In this document: piece after piece, positions 26,201-37,680 of the stretch
Numbering within the stretch: position 1 is the first letter of the stretch
How the letters are laid out: each line of letters begins with the position of its first letter
DNA from: Bugulina stolonifera
Lineage: Eukaryota; Bryozoa; Gymnolaemata; Cheilostomatida; Bugulidae
DNA: 64,000 bases
Assembly (NCBI GenBank): GCA_935421135.1
Contig: OW285187.1
Coordinates: 4,030,001-4,094,000, forward strand
Direction of reading: 5' to 3'
Made by a program: the position numbers and the translations under genes
Notes under the pieces: generated by a model
What the model was told of the DNA's origin: nothing
Seen by the model: only the letters and a program-made list of their open reading frames with translations
The model's database searches: none

Positions 26201-26576
26201 CCTACAAGTACTATAACTATTAAATCTTCATTTTTGTTTACTGCCAAATTTACAAGCATGCTGATGCGAGTAGCTAGTAACTAATTAAAATTTTATACTA
26301 ATAGTAAGAACAATATCTTTCATAATCATAAGATAATGATTATGATAATCAGTTCCGAGGCTTTGTGAGTGCCCCAATCAAAAAAGTTTTTGCCCCTTTT
26401 ATGCAACTCACTCTATTGCCCCACCCCTAGGTTGGCAGGTCTGGTTTCTGGGGACATGTAAATATTTAACTAGCAACTTGAAAGTTTTGACCTGTCACTA
26501 AAAAGAATTGACTTGTAATTTAAAGAGTTGGCCATGGAAACTTGAGTTTCCAAAACAAAACTTGCACGCATCTCTG
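23273..26576. mobile_element. Outer hAT-type element, interrupted by a second element
   Basis: Ends CAGAGATGCCAGACGC (left) and CAGAGATGCGTGCAAG (right, reverse complement) share CAGAGATGC. The 8-bp sequence GCAGTACC is repeated exactly on both sides (23265-23272 and 26577-26584). The element itself is 23273-23713 plus 26452-26576, about 0.57 kb, non-coding and dense in ACTTG / ACTCGAGTT motifs in both orientations, as expected of subterminal transposase-binding repeats. The middle is occupied by another hAT-type element with its own target duplication. Confidence 0.8.
23722..26443. mobile_element. Inner hAT-type element nested in the outer one
   Basis: Inverted ends CAGACCTGCCAAC (left) and the same sequence in reverse complement at 26431-26443, with an exact 8-bp target duplication GTTTCTGG at 23714-23721 and 26444-26451. 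Length 2722 bp. Repeated TTGCCCCA-type motifs lie just inside both ends (about 23765-23880 and 26370-26425), like transposase-binding subterminal repeats. No ORF with transposase features is visible, so it is non-autonomous or badly decayed. It must be younger than the outer element. Confidence 0.82.
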
Positions 26577-27028
26577 GCAGTACCATCCTATCCTTAATCA
26601 TTATCATGCAACTTTGTTTATATATTTATGCAGATGTATATCGGCCTATTTCTTAATCTTTAGTTTGAGTCTAAAATGGATATTGCAATTCCAGTTGGAA
26701 CAAGGATTAAGAAGAAGGTTGGAATAATGTGTTTAAACAACATGATATAAAAAATTTAAATTTAAATTTTAGAATAAAAATTCTTTACATAATCAAGTAT
26801 CATAATGATAATGATAATCAGATAATCATTGTGTGATAAATAATTTCGAACCAGTTAATCATTTAATGGGGAAATTCAAACTCAGAAACTCAAACTGCCA
26901 TTTATTTTATTCAACTCATATTTTGTTATTGTGAGAGTCTCTAGCCTAGGAAGTTCCTAAAAAGGTGCTCTGATTAAAACCTCTAGACTTTTTCATTCTG
27001 TTTACTTGACCAGATCAGAGCCATTAAA

Positions 27029-27132
27029 TTCTCCCACTTCAAGAAAGTTTGGAAAGGAAGATCTGGTCCAGAGCCATTGAGAAATGGCTCTGGACCAGAT
27101 CTCCCTTTCCAAACTTTCTTGAAGTGGGAGAA
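27029..27132. repeat. Long near-perfect hairpin (50-bp arms, 4-bp loop)
   Basis: Arms 27029-27078 and 27083-27132 are reverse complements with one mismatch (TTCTCCCACTTCAAG ... CCAGAGCCATT / AATGGCTCTGG ... CTTGAAGTGGGAGAA) around GAGA. A partial copy of the inner motif (CCAGATCAGAGCCATT) lies just before it at about 27010-27025. No gene overlaps it. Could be a fold-back transposon, a recombination palindrome or a miRNA-like hairpin source. Confidence 0.8.
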
Positions 27133-27420
27133 CTCACGTGCTATCACCACTATCGCTCGATTAGCTTTTAAGTCGAAGTGTCCTATCAAAAACCGCCTTG
27201 CATACTAGTAACCAATCACGAACCCCTACGCCAACTTAATTAAAGCGAAAGTATGTTGCAGTCACGTCCTCTTTATGATCCACAACTTTCTCTTTAAGTG
27301 TTGTGAGAGTACACGCAAATGTAACGACCTAAGGTGACGCACGCTCTCGGACTAAAGCAGAGAGTTAGTTTAGGGCCAAAGATGCAGTTTCACTTTAAAA
27401 TCCAACTCATCATTCCACTC

Positions 27421-28132
27421 ATGAACCTTTTCAAAATTTAATTAAATTAAAGTCTGAAAGAAACCGAAATAACTGTGATATGTATATGAATTATATACAT
27501 ATCACAGTTTGCTATTTATTTCATAAACACACTATATAAAAGAATGTAATTCTTTGTTAACTTTGTTAATGTTATGGCTATAAGAAAAGATATAAAAATA
27601 ATAAATATATTATTTTTATATAATAAATATTTTATTAACAACTTTTAATTATAATTTAGATAAGATACACAAAACAAGACAGGCCGTTAATACATATACA
27701 CCACACATCAGAACAAATATCTTTTATTCCTCATTTTGGCCCAGAACCCTGAGAGAGCTACGGTCTGAATGAATGACTGAGACTAATAATAACACATATA
27801 TCACAAAACATAAAAAAAAATACATATATATATAAATATCATATAACAAAGAAAAAGATTACAAAAATAGCACTTTTAACATAAAATTGAAAAAAAAAAA
27901 ACAATCGAGTTCTCACGACTTTACGCACTTTTAAGTGCGGTCTCTGTGAGAAAATGCAAAAAAAAAAAAACAAATATCATAATGATAATTATAATAAATA
28001 TATAATTATGAACCTTTTCAAAATTCAAATTATTAAAGTCTGAAAGAAACCGAATTAACTGTGATATGTATATGAATTATATACATGTACATATCACAGT
28101 CTGCTATTAATTTTATAAATAAACACAATATT
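27421..28132. repeat. Pair of about 115-bp direct repeats, each with a palindrome
   Basis: Copy 1 about 27421-27533, copy 2 about 28008-28132, sharing ATGAACCTTTTCAAAATT, AAAGTCTGAAAGAAACCGAA and a palindrome. In copy 1 the palindrome arms are 27471-27487 and 27493-27509 (AACTGTGATATGTATAT, loop GAATT); copy 2 has an extra ATGTAC insertion. The spacer contains A-rich runs and a second imperfect hairpin around GCACTTTTAAGTGC (27928-27941). No ORF. It may be a small LTR-like (TRIM) unit, two MITE copies, or a local duplication; I cannot decide. Confidence 0.65.
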
Positions 28133-29068
28133 TATATGGACTTACATGGACTTAACACTTTGCCATTGTGTTGTCTGTTGTTTACCTTGTCTTCATCTTA
28201 TCTTCATCTTCTCTTCCTCCATTAGCTTAAAACTAATGTTAAAATAAGTTAAATTATTTTGCTATTGTAATTATTATTTCACTTTAGTGCAAGTGTTAGA
28301 AAAATTTTTATCATGTAGTATACATTGTATTTAATATTCATTTAATATTTATTATTTTATCACTGTTACACAAGTGAGGCACTCTCCTTGCGCCGATGGT
28401 GATTAAGAGTGTTTTACTGATTTTTAGCAAAAATAAGGAAAAACTGTTTTCATAAAATTTCAAAAGATTGATTATCATCGTTTGGTGACTACAGTCCTAT
28501 GTCAAAAGTATGAAGATCTGATATAATAATCATGATTATGAATTCCATAGCCTATTCACAGTTATTTTAATGCTGTCAATTATTAGCACAAAGATTTTTT
28601 GTTCCTTTGTTTGGCTTCCACTATCAACTGCGTTCTTGTATATACATGATATTTTCCTTGTTTTAAATAGTACTCGCATATGTCACTATGTGATATATTT
28701 TAAAGTAATTGATTTAACTGTTTTAAATATCGAGCAGCTCTATGATGGTTTAGCATAACATTTGGATATTAGATTATTTTATTCCTCTCCAATAGCAATA
28801 CAATTGCTTATTCTAGACCCCGCTTATTAAACAGGGCTGGGGTCCTATATATTTGCTCAAGGAATTGAAATCTAGGTTACTTGGATATTATCCATTCGGC
28901 CTATTTTTACAAAATTAGCACTTTGTTCTCTTCATGCTCTATTAATTTGACAGGAAATGTATTTGTTTCTGGAATCAACAATATTTGATTATCATATTAC
29001 AACCTTTTTCTTTACCTTTATGACTGTCTTTATTCATTTTAGTAAAGCACATACTGACGAGGCTCGGA
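28133..29068. other. Non-coding 5' flank of nucleobindin
   Basis: About 0.9 kb, AT-rich, presumably containing the nucleobindin promoter and 5' UTR. Short ORFs here carry no recognisable domain. No repeat boundaries seen. Confidence 0.4.
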
Positions 29069-32000
29069 ATGTTGAAGGAAACATGTCTAAGTATCGTTGT
29101 GGCTGCACTGCTGTTAGTTAGTGTCAGTTATAGTGCACCAGTTAACCCTCAGCCTAATATACCTGATGTTAAAGAGGGGACTGACCCTATGGATGTAGGT
29201 GACTGAAAGTGTTGCTATGGTAACAGATGGAATGCATTTGCTTTGAAATCCAATCAATACATTTATTTAATGCTAACAATTGCTAATTGCAGTGCCATAG
29301 TTAAATTGTTACAAGTTTTTATTTGTTTCATATTTTTGTTTGTTGTGATACTTTGGAAAAATCTATAAAATGCAATACCTTTAATATCTTAGAGGCAGAC
29401 ACCTCTGGTTTATTGAAAATAGCGTTATTTATATTTAATCAAAAGGCACAACATAAAATTATATTATTGAAATTATATATTGTGCTTATATTGTTTTACA
29501 GGGCTAATAGTGTTTTTAAACTTGCGTGATAATATTAATTTGTCATATAATTTGTTTGTTGTCTTATAAATGGCACAACTTTCATACTTCTAGAATAATT
29601 TCCTATCTTTGGAATACAAAAAGTACTTAGAAGAAGTAGTGCAGCTTCTAGAGTCTGATGAAGGATTCAAGAAGGAGTTGGATCAGATGAACGCTGATGG
29701 GAAGGATGATCTAGCTGTATGTTGTTAGCTTTATTACTTTCAATCATACTAAAACCATTACACTGTTTAACTTACAGGCCCCCAGTTTACTAGCCTTGGA
29801 GTATAGAGAGTATCTCAATCAGACAGTTTTCATTCTGGAGGAAGACCCTGAGTTTAAGAAACTAGTTGCTAATATATCAGAGGAGGAATTGCAGGTTGAT
29901 GAGATGCTCATATTTGTTGCCTCTTCTTGTTCTATGTGTAGACTATTCCCATACCTCAGTACAGTACTGTGATTGGCTGATTGTCCCGTGCTTTTGGCTG
30001 GCAAATATCCATCTACAATGTAATATCTAAAAGTAAATATAAAATGTATGTGTTGGCCTACATGACAATCAGAGCATTTGCTTAGAAGCTCTTCGAATCC
30101 AAATGCAGCATTATTGTAAAAAACTGTATTTACCAAAAACAATATTTGAGGGAAACACAATAGTTTGAACTTGGTGATTTTATGTTTGTTTGTTCTGCTG
30201 CCGTTATAACGATGCTTATTCTATGTGCTTAACTAATAGCCCTCCTTGCAGGCAGATGCTCTCTACCTATGGGTAACCTTTATGTGTTTATCTCTACCAT
30301 ATCTAACATACACGTACCTTTGTTTCCTTTTGACTCCTCATTTTGTTAGTAGACTACTACATGGTGTATAGTAGACTACTACATGGTGTATAGTAGACTA
30401 CTACATGGTGTATAGTAGACTACTACATGGTGTATAGTAGACTACTACATGGTGTATAGTAGACTACTACATGGTGTATAGTAGACTACTACATGGTGTA
30501 TAGTAGACTACTACATGGTGTATAGTAGACTACTACATGGTGTATAGTAGACTACTACATGGTGTATAGTAGACTACTACATGGTGTATAGTAGACTACT
30601 ACATGGTGTATAGTAATCAACTCAATTGTTGATAGTTTGATGGTGGATTACAGTTTGGATTAGGGTACCAGTTGTATACAGTGTATGCATGTATACAGTG
30701 TATGCATGTATACAGCTGGTATTGCTATATAATCCAGGTATTTGTAGGATCAAAGCCATGGTTTGAATACTCTTGGCCCTTATTATTACAGGTGTATAGT
30801 TACAGAGCCTAAGAAAGTAGGCTCTGTTAGCTTTAGGCAATAGAAAGACATCAAATGTTCAGCTCATACACTTATTGTGATGCAGGAAGTTCAATATCGT
30901 GTCTGTGCATACAATATCCGTGGGTATACAATATACGTGTAGATAACTCAGTAGTGGCCTTTGTCTATATCTTTTGGGAATACTGGTGTTTTTACTCGAT
31001 GTCTATAGGAAGGAAATTCTTGCCATTCATTAGGCGTCTTAAAAGGAGTTCTGTTTACATCTTTATTGAAAAGTCGTATACCAGTGTGCATTGTAGGTCA
31101 TATTGACCTAGTTTGGAACAAGTCCTACTTACTGTGAGAACAGTGAGATCTACATGTAAGTATATCTAGGTAGTACACACAGTAGCTGTTGAATGTTACA
31201 TGTATATCTATATGTGCTTACAGACTGGACAGATTGCACACTATCTGCAGTTTGCTAACAAGCAGACAAGAACTAAACTAGATGAACTAAAACGTCTAGA
31301 AGTTCGAAGGCTACGAGATCTGCATAAGAAATTAATGAAGGAATCTGCAGGTGGGTGTGTCTTATATTCACTGTGTGTAATGCATGGTCTATTGTTTTAC
31401 TTCTGTAGTCCACCTCCTAAAACTTCATCTCTTCTATCTTAGGGCTTAGTGTCAAAACAGAAAACACAGGAAACAGCTGGGGTCGTGACCCTAATTATTG
31501 CAACTGATATCACATGTCTCTTTACAATTGATTGATTCTCTCTACACTTGATTGATGTTATCTTATGTTTAGGCCTATATAGATGTAGTTGCTCGTGTTA
31601 GTACTTTACCCTTCTCATTAATTCTTGTGGAATCTCATGTCTTTTCTAAATTGTATTCCGTGTTATGTAGATGAAATAAGAGCTGGTAAAAGACACCCCC
31701 AAGGTAATACTAGCCCACTGAGTGACCTTCACCTCTACCCATAGCATGTATATGATTACACATGTGCGCTGTGTAATATAGGGATTGTTCTATTGCTTGC
31801 TTTGCTGTGTGTGGCATTATCCCCTATCACCCCATAGTACCGTGAAGAAACCAACTAATTCTTTTCCCAGTATCTCGCATCTCAATTATTAGTCCCTCAC
31901 TATTCTGTGTTCATTTTGTTATTCAGATTTTTATTTCGTTTCCATACTATGTTCAAGTATCAAGATGTCTATCCACGTCCAATGCAGGCCACATGTGTTG

Positions 32001-35000
32001 TGGGGCATTCTTGTGTCCTTGCTTAGTTAGCCATATATTACATTATTCACAAGCACATGTGCTTATACTTGTATAGATCTGCCCCAAGTGGACCTGGAAC
32101 ACATGGATCACCAGAATCCACACACATTTGAGATTGAAGATCTGAAGAAATTAATTAAAAAGGTAACACGAGTGGCCTACAAAACAGTTAAACGTTCCCT
32201 TACTATTCTGGGAACTGTGGGACATCAAACACCTGTTTAGACTGCCATTTCTTTGGGTGGGAGTACGTCACACAGCTATATCACCTTATTGAGATTAGAA
32301 ATTAAACATTAGTTACACCTATATCTTTAGTTGTGTCATCTCATATTAATTATATTGTGACCATTACATCTACTATATGGTTTGTTACTCTGCATACAGA
32401 CCACAGATGATCTATCCAACGTGGACAAGAAGAGAAAGGAAGAGTTTAAGAAGTACGAGATGAACAAGGAGCACGAGTACAGAGAGAAGTTAAAGAATGC
32501 AAAGGAAGATGAAGCTGAGAAACTTAAGAAGGAACATGAAGAGAATCAGAAGAAGCATAAGGACCACCCTAAAGTACACCATCCGGTATGTTGTATGCTC
32601 TGGACCTAAGTCTATTCGTGCGACTGAATGTCACATGCTAGATATTTACCCACTATAAACAGACACATAGCTACATTATTATACAGTATATTAGAATTTA
32701 CTTTCAAGAATGTTATAATTCGTACTCTTTACAGGTGGCAAGGCTATCTGTTATCCAACCATTGTTATCATTACAATATAGCATCTCCTTTGAACATAGG
32801 TACTTTATATCACAATTCTCTCTATACATCTCCTCTCTTCTACCATTCTGTCACACTGCACTCTCGTATTTTAATTATTATTCATTATTTATAATTCACT
32901 CAATTCTGAATTTATTTAATTACTGGATAAAGTGTGTAACCCAGTTGTGGCTCAGTAGTTACATGTAGTGTGTGGAGTTGTGCTCTCATCGTAGAGTTGT
33001 GCTCTCATCGCAGGGTAACAAGGAACAATTAAAAGAGGTGTGGGATGAGGAAGATCATTTAGATCCTGAGGAATTTGACCCGAAAGTGTTCTTTGGCTTA
33101 CATGGTGAGAACCTTGGGCTATTCACTTCTGTATTGTAGGCTTAGCCTTGGTCTCCACAACTGTTAGTTATTCTTGGTGGATGGTTAGATATTGGCTAAT
33201 AATGTTTGTCTTGTTGACATCATTGATTATAGAGTTATTAGAGGTCATAGCAGCTATTATGTGAACAGCAAAGCGATAGCTTCTGTGTTGATATTTGCTA
33301 ACCATGTGGGGAAAAATCCGTGGTTTCCACTGCTATGTTCTGTTGTTTATCTGTGGGTGAAGGTTTTGCTTCTTACTACCGATTTCCTTAGTTTTTATTT
33401 ATCTTCCTTGCCCCTACTCAATATACAGCCCTGAGCAGCATTACTACTGAACAAAACAGATACTGCAGGTTATATGCACCGTATAGAGTTCTCATGCATA
33501 TACTATTTTACTGAGATTGAGTAGTAGGAGTTCTAGTATACTAATCTACCCAATAAGTTGCTTATGCTGCTTTTCTATGCATGAATTATTAGACTACTAT
33601 AATTTTATCACACTTTACCTTTATTCACATACATACAATGTATATGCATATAATATTGTAACACACCTCTGACCTAGTATTATTAGCAGTAATATTAGTA
33701 GTCATTCCGTCATCCGTTGAGTTAGACTTGCCCGTTAACAGTAACTAGTGGAGGATTAGTACTAACTAATGTAGTAGTATAGAGTTTACATATCTGTATT
33801 TAACAGCATCACTAAACTCTACTACATGTAGCTGGTCCATCACCAGTTTCATTTCCATCGCTTCCACCTCCCTCCTTATTCACTCCTTGCCTCAACCCGT
33901 AATTGGTGGAGGTGCACAGTGTACTGATTCTGGTTCTGGTATGCTCTGGGTGTTTTCACTACGTGGTGGTAATAGGTCTTCATGTGAACGTAGAACCAGA
34001 ATGGATACTGTGCACTTTCATTCACTGCTGATATGATATGCTCATTCTAAAACCAAGGAATAACTCCAAGCTGGTTTAGTTACACTTGCTGTTTTTATAT
34101 AAAGATCAAATTTTTTGTTATCTGGAGTTACAATGTCATGGTTTTACAATGGATTCTTACAAACAATCTATCTGCTAGGTATAATGTCTTTCTTTGTTGC
34201 TATGCTAAGTGTATTAGTCTAGAGCTGTGTTGTCCCCTTAGGCTAACAAAGAGCAGTTAGAGGAGGTGTGGGAAGAGGAAGACAAGATGGATGAAAATAG
34301 TTTTGATCCTAAAGCTTTCTTCATGCTACATGGTACGTGTAGTCCCTCCCTCTGCCCTCTAGTTACTGCTGTCTGGCTTTGGGTGGCAGTTATTGTTGAA
34401 CTTGTTGGCTCATGCAGTATTTAATATTACTGACCCTTGGAAATAATAAGACATCCTGTAATTTATCATTATATGATATGCCTTGCTATGAGATTGTGTA
34501 AGGGAAGATCAGAAACTCAGCCAACTCCAACTGCCTGCGTTTTTCTCAGCTTTTTATACATTTAATAGAAAACATGGCACATGTATTAGCTATTAGGGAT
34601 TGTTTGTGTCAACTATTTGGCCTAACTGAAGGTTGCAGTATAACCCTGGGACCACATTTGCAGGAGGAGTTGGTTAGACTATACATTATTGAGTTTACTG
34701 TCTCCCCTTGCACCATCTTTGCCTCGCTATGACCATTCACTGCATGACGCATGCCAAGCTAAATCTCCATCTCTAATTTGGTTTTTTGCTGTTCACTATA
34801 TTATTGTACTATGTTACTACGAAGGCTTGTGCAGACTTTGGTTGCATTGTATTGACGGTTACAGATATTGACGGAGATGGGTACCTTAACACACCAGAAA
34901 TAGAAGCACTGTTCCAAAAAGAGGTTAGAAATTTAACTTTACTAGTATTGACTTGTCATTACATCAAGTCGATGCAATTTTGCTGATTCCCGATAATATC

Positions 35001-36836
35001 ATGATATCAACACTTGAGTTTACTTTGTAGGTTTTGTCAGCTCACACAGAAATACATGTACATGTATATTATATCTCTGTCCTGCACAGATAAATTGCCA
35101 AACACTGTAGCAGTACACTGTAAGCAGATTGAGTGTATATGTTTTACATATACATTTGATGTTATATATATGTATTATGTTATAATTACATATTATATTA
35201 TATTATATTATGTTACAGCTAGATAAGGTATATAACTCAAGTAACCCAGAAGACGACATGGTGGAGAGAGATGAGGAAATGAACAGAATGAGAGAGCATG
35301 TGTTCAATGAGATAGATAAAGATGAAGACGGTCTGGTCTCATTCGACGAGTTCATGCAGTCTACTAAAACTGACGACTTTGAGAAAGATGAGTCGTGGGA
35401 TGTGAGTGATGGTCCCTTATACTATGTGATGTATAGTGTGTATATTATATAATACATGTGAACGCACACAACACTACACTGTACTGTGTGCTACACTATA
35501 CTGTACTACACTATACTGTTACTACGCTACACTATATGCTACTCTACTCTACACTACTCTACCCTACACTTTTCTTTATATATTTGATACCGTTTGATTC
35601 AGACTCTAGATGAGGAGGATGCGTTTACTGATGACGAATTTGACGAATATGAAAAGGCTTTAGCTGAAGAGGAGGCAAAGCTTCAAGAGAAACACAATGT
35701 AAGTGTCAGCGATGTATATACATGTATAATATGTATATGTACATGTATATAATATATGCTCTCATTCATTGCTTTCGCAAGAGAAGTAGCGTGGACAAAT
35801 AAATAGGAGTAGCTATCAGAGTAAAGTATAAACAGTAAATACCCAATCAGAGTACAGTATATGCAGTAAATACCCAATCAGAGTAAAGTATATACTGTTC
35901 ATTTTCTATATATATAATTTCAGACATCTCCTCCAAACACAGGTAGTTAGCTCTCTCTATGTCTCTCTGGAGTCTGGTCTTGTTTTCATTTCAACTGTCA
36001 GTCTCTTGTCTTTGGTTTATGTGTAAATGTGTGTAATTGTATCGCCTATAGTTGCATGTACTATAATGTGCCAGGGCAAAGTGCAGCTCTTAGAAAATCT
36101 TAGAAAATTATTTACCCTCATGTAGAAATGTAAATACTTTATACACAGTAATAGCACTCTTTAAAACTGACGGCATGTAAATTTGGGTCTTCAGCCAGAA
36201 AGTTTACCTACCTCCGGTATACACTGATAGGTCTATTATTTATAGTGAATGTTCGTTTGTCTGTGATTGTTTACTGTGATTGGGTGTGCATAATGTTGCA
36301 CAGTGTAATTACATGTAGCTCTATGCTGTAAGGGCAGTTGAAATAGCTTTGTTGCTGTGTGTTTTGCTACCAGTATTTGTTAGAGGTTATATAGACTCAT
36401 CTTGTAGGTCACTTCTACTATGGGGAACAGGTTTTGGTTGTGGTTCTGATTTGTCTCATCATTTGCTCTGTTTTTGTAGCTTAATGAACCAGATGCAGCT
36501 GCTGCCACTGGGGAACACCCACAGGTAATTAATACTTATAGCTTTAGTTATTTTTGTATTACCTCCAAGCCTCTCAACCATGTCCATAAACTCCTGATAT
36601 TTTACTCTTGTGTTCAAAAGTTGTCTTCTCCTGTCGTTGGAATTAGAGGAAAAACAACTTCAATTAGTCGGTATATCAATGTTGTTTCATTTGTTTGTGA
36701 ATATATTTTCTAGGACCCTCAACTCAATGAGCAGCCACCTCAACCACCACATCCTGTAGATAATAATATAGTAGTAGATCCTAATGGAGCTCAACCAGAG
36801 GCACCTGCTGCCCCTGACCATCAACCTGCTGCCTAA
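29069..36836 (+). CDS. NUCB1: Nucleobindin (Ca2+-binding Golgi/secretory EF-hand protein), complete
   Basis: Exons: 29069-29194, 29594-29716, 29778-29894, 31224-31350, 31671-31703, 32077-32162, 32400-32585, then either 33014-33104 or 34242-34332, then 34865-34923, 35219-35401, 35603-35698, 36480-36524, 36714-36836. One isoform is 464 residues (human NUCB1 461). Seen: signal peptide (CLSIVVAALLLVSVSYSA), helical region, the family hallmark RTKLDELKRLEVRRLRDLHK, a Lys/Glu-rich segment ending KKHKDHPKVHHPGNKEQLKE, EF-hand 1 at 297-308 (DIDGDGYLNTPE) and EF-hand 2 at 349-360 (DKDEDGLVSFDE). The C-terminus is Pro/Gln/Ala-rich instead of the leucine zipper and Gln-rich tail of vertebrates. A plus-strand AATAAA lies at 36865-36870. 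Animal genomes outside vertebrates usually have one nucleobindin, so NUCB1 versus NUCB2 is nominal. Confidence 0.94.
29594..29894 (+). other. NUCB1: Duplicated N-terminal exon pair of nucleobindin
   Basis: Exons 29594-29716 (41 codons) and 29778-29894 (39 codons) are both phase 0-0, separated by a 61-bp intron, and encode alignable helices: LEYKKYLEEVVQLLESDEGF and LEYREYLNQTVFILEEDPEF. Vertebrate nucleobindins have one such segment. Because the exons are symmetrical, either or both can be included without changing frame. Confidence 0.75.
30348..30611. repeat. 22-bp minisatellite, 12 exact copies
   Basis: Unit AGTAGACTACTACATGGTGT plus AT, 12 copies with no variation visible, plus a partial AGTA at the end. 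Lies in the large nucleobindin intron 29895-31223. Each unit contains the palindrome TAGTAGACTACTA-type core. There are no unique spacers, so it is not a CRISPR array. Confidence 0.95.
33014..33104 (+). other. NUCB1: Nucleobindin alternative exon 8a
   Basis: 91 bp, starts in phase 0 and ends in phase 1: GNKEQLKEVWDEEDHLDPEE then FDPKVFFGLH. It encodes the segment just before EF-hand 1. It is preceded by a duplicated 19-bp splice acceptor (32976-32994 and 32995-33013). Confidence 0.85.
34242..34332 (+). other. NUCB1: Nucleobindin alternative exon 8b
   Basis: 91 bp, same phases as 8a, encoding the paralogous ANKEQLEEVWEEEDKMDENS then FDPKAFFMLH. Splicing 8a to 8b would shift the frame, so the two must be mutually exclusive (or one is unused). 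Acceptor CCCCTTAG and donor GTACGT look functional. Confidence 0.83.
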
Positions 36837-37680
36837 CTTTAGTCAAAAAATGAGAATTTATGTCAATAAATTATGATGAGTATTAAATTAATACACTTTT
36901 TTATATAAAAAAGTTATTGCTGTTTGTTATTTTGCTATTTAAATTTCTGTTTAGTTTTTAATGTGAAAATGTATGATATAATTGCAATTAATAAAATACT
37001 GATCCAACTAAATGTATATCTATCTAGTCTTGTTCTGTGGAGAATTCCTTGCATAAATAACACCATATACATAATTATAGAATAAAACAACTTTTATTAT
37101 AGTGCACAGCTACAAAACATGCATTCATCAAATACTATAAAGCTACTAACTGCTCAATTATCTACATGTATTACTAAATCATAAACAATATCCTAAGCAG
37201 TGAAAACTTCTGACCACCCAACAAAGGCCATAAGCGCAGAGTTGGTTATCAATATTATCATCAACAGTGCAAACAACAACACTGATCATGTTTTCAGTTG
37301 GGAGTTGTCATACTAGCATCACACAGTGAGAGAGCGCATCACTGTCTCACTCATTTTACTAACTTTTTGGATTGTCCTAATGAGTAATAATATCAAGTTG
37401 ATGTTCCTTGTTCAAAATATAAGAATTATTTAGGAGTTGTCCTTCCAGTTTGAGGTTTCTATAGTGAAAGTTTTCTAACTTAGGTGCAGGCTCGGTGCAC
37501 GATTTAACTGATTATATAGATTCACAAAGTACATATGCCTGCAAGAGTCTGTCTCGGTCAACAATAATAATATTCTAGATTTTTATTTTTATCAGTAATG
37601 TGATGTCTCGTTTCACATTTTAAATATTTTCATGATAAGTTATTACATCGTTTTCTTTATTACTTTGCGAATTGTTTAAA
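36837..37680. other. Intergenic: nucleobindin 3' flank and STUB1 promoter region
   Basis: About 0.84 kb. Contains the nucleobindin poly(A) signal AATAAA at 36865-36870. The remainder must hold the STUB1 promoter and 5' UTR. No ORF, RNA gene or repeat recognised. Confidence 0.5.

Noticed and set aside
30348..30611. CRISPR-like regular repeat array
   Set aside because: Units are contiguous with no unique spacers, in an intron of an animal gene; it is a minisatellite.
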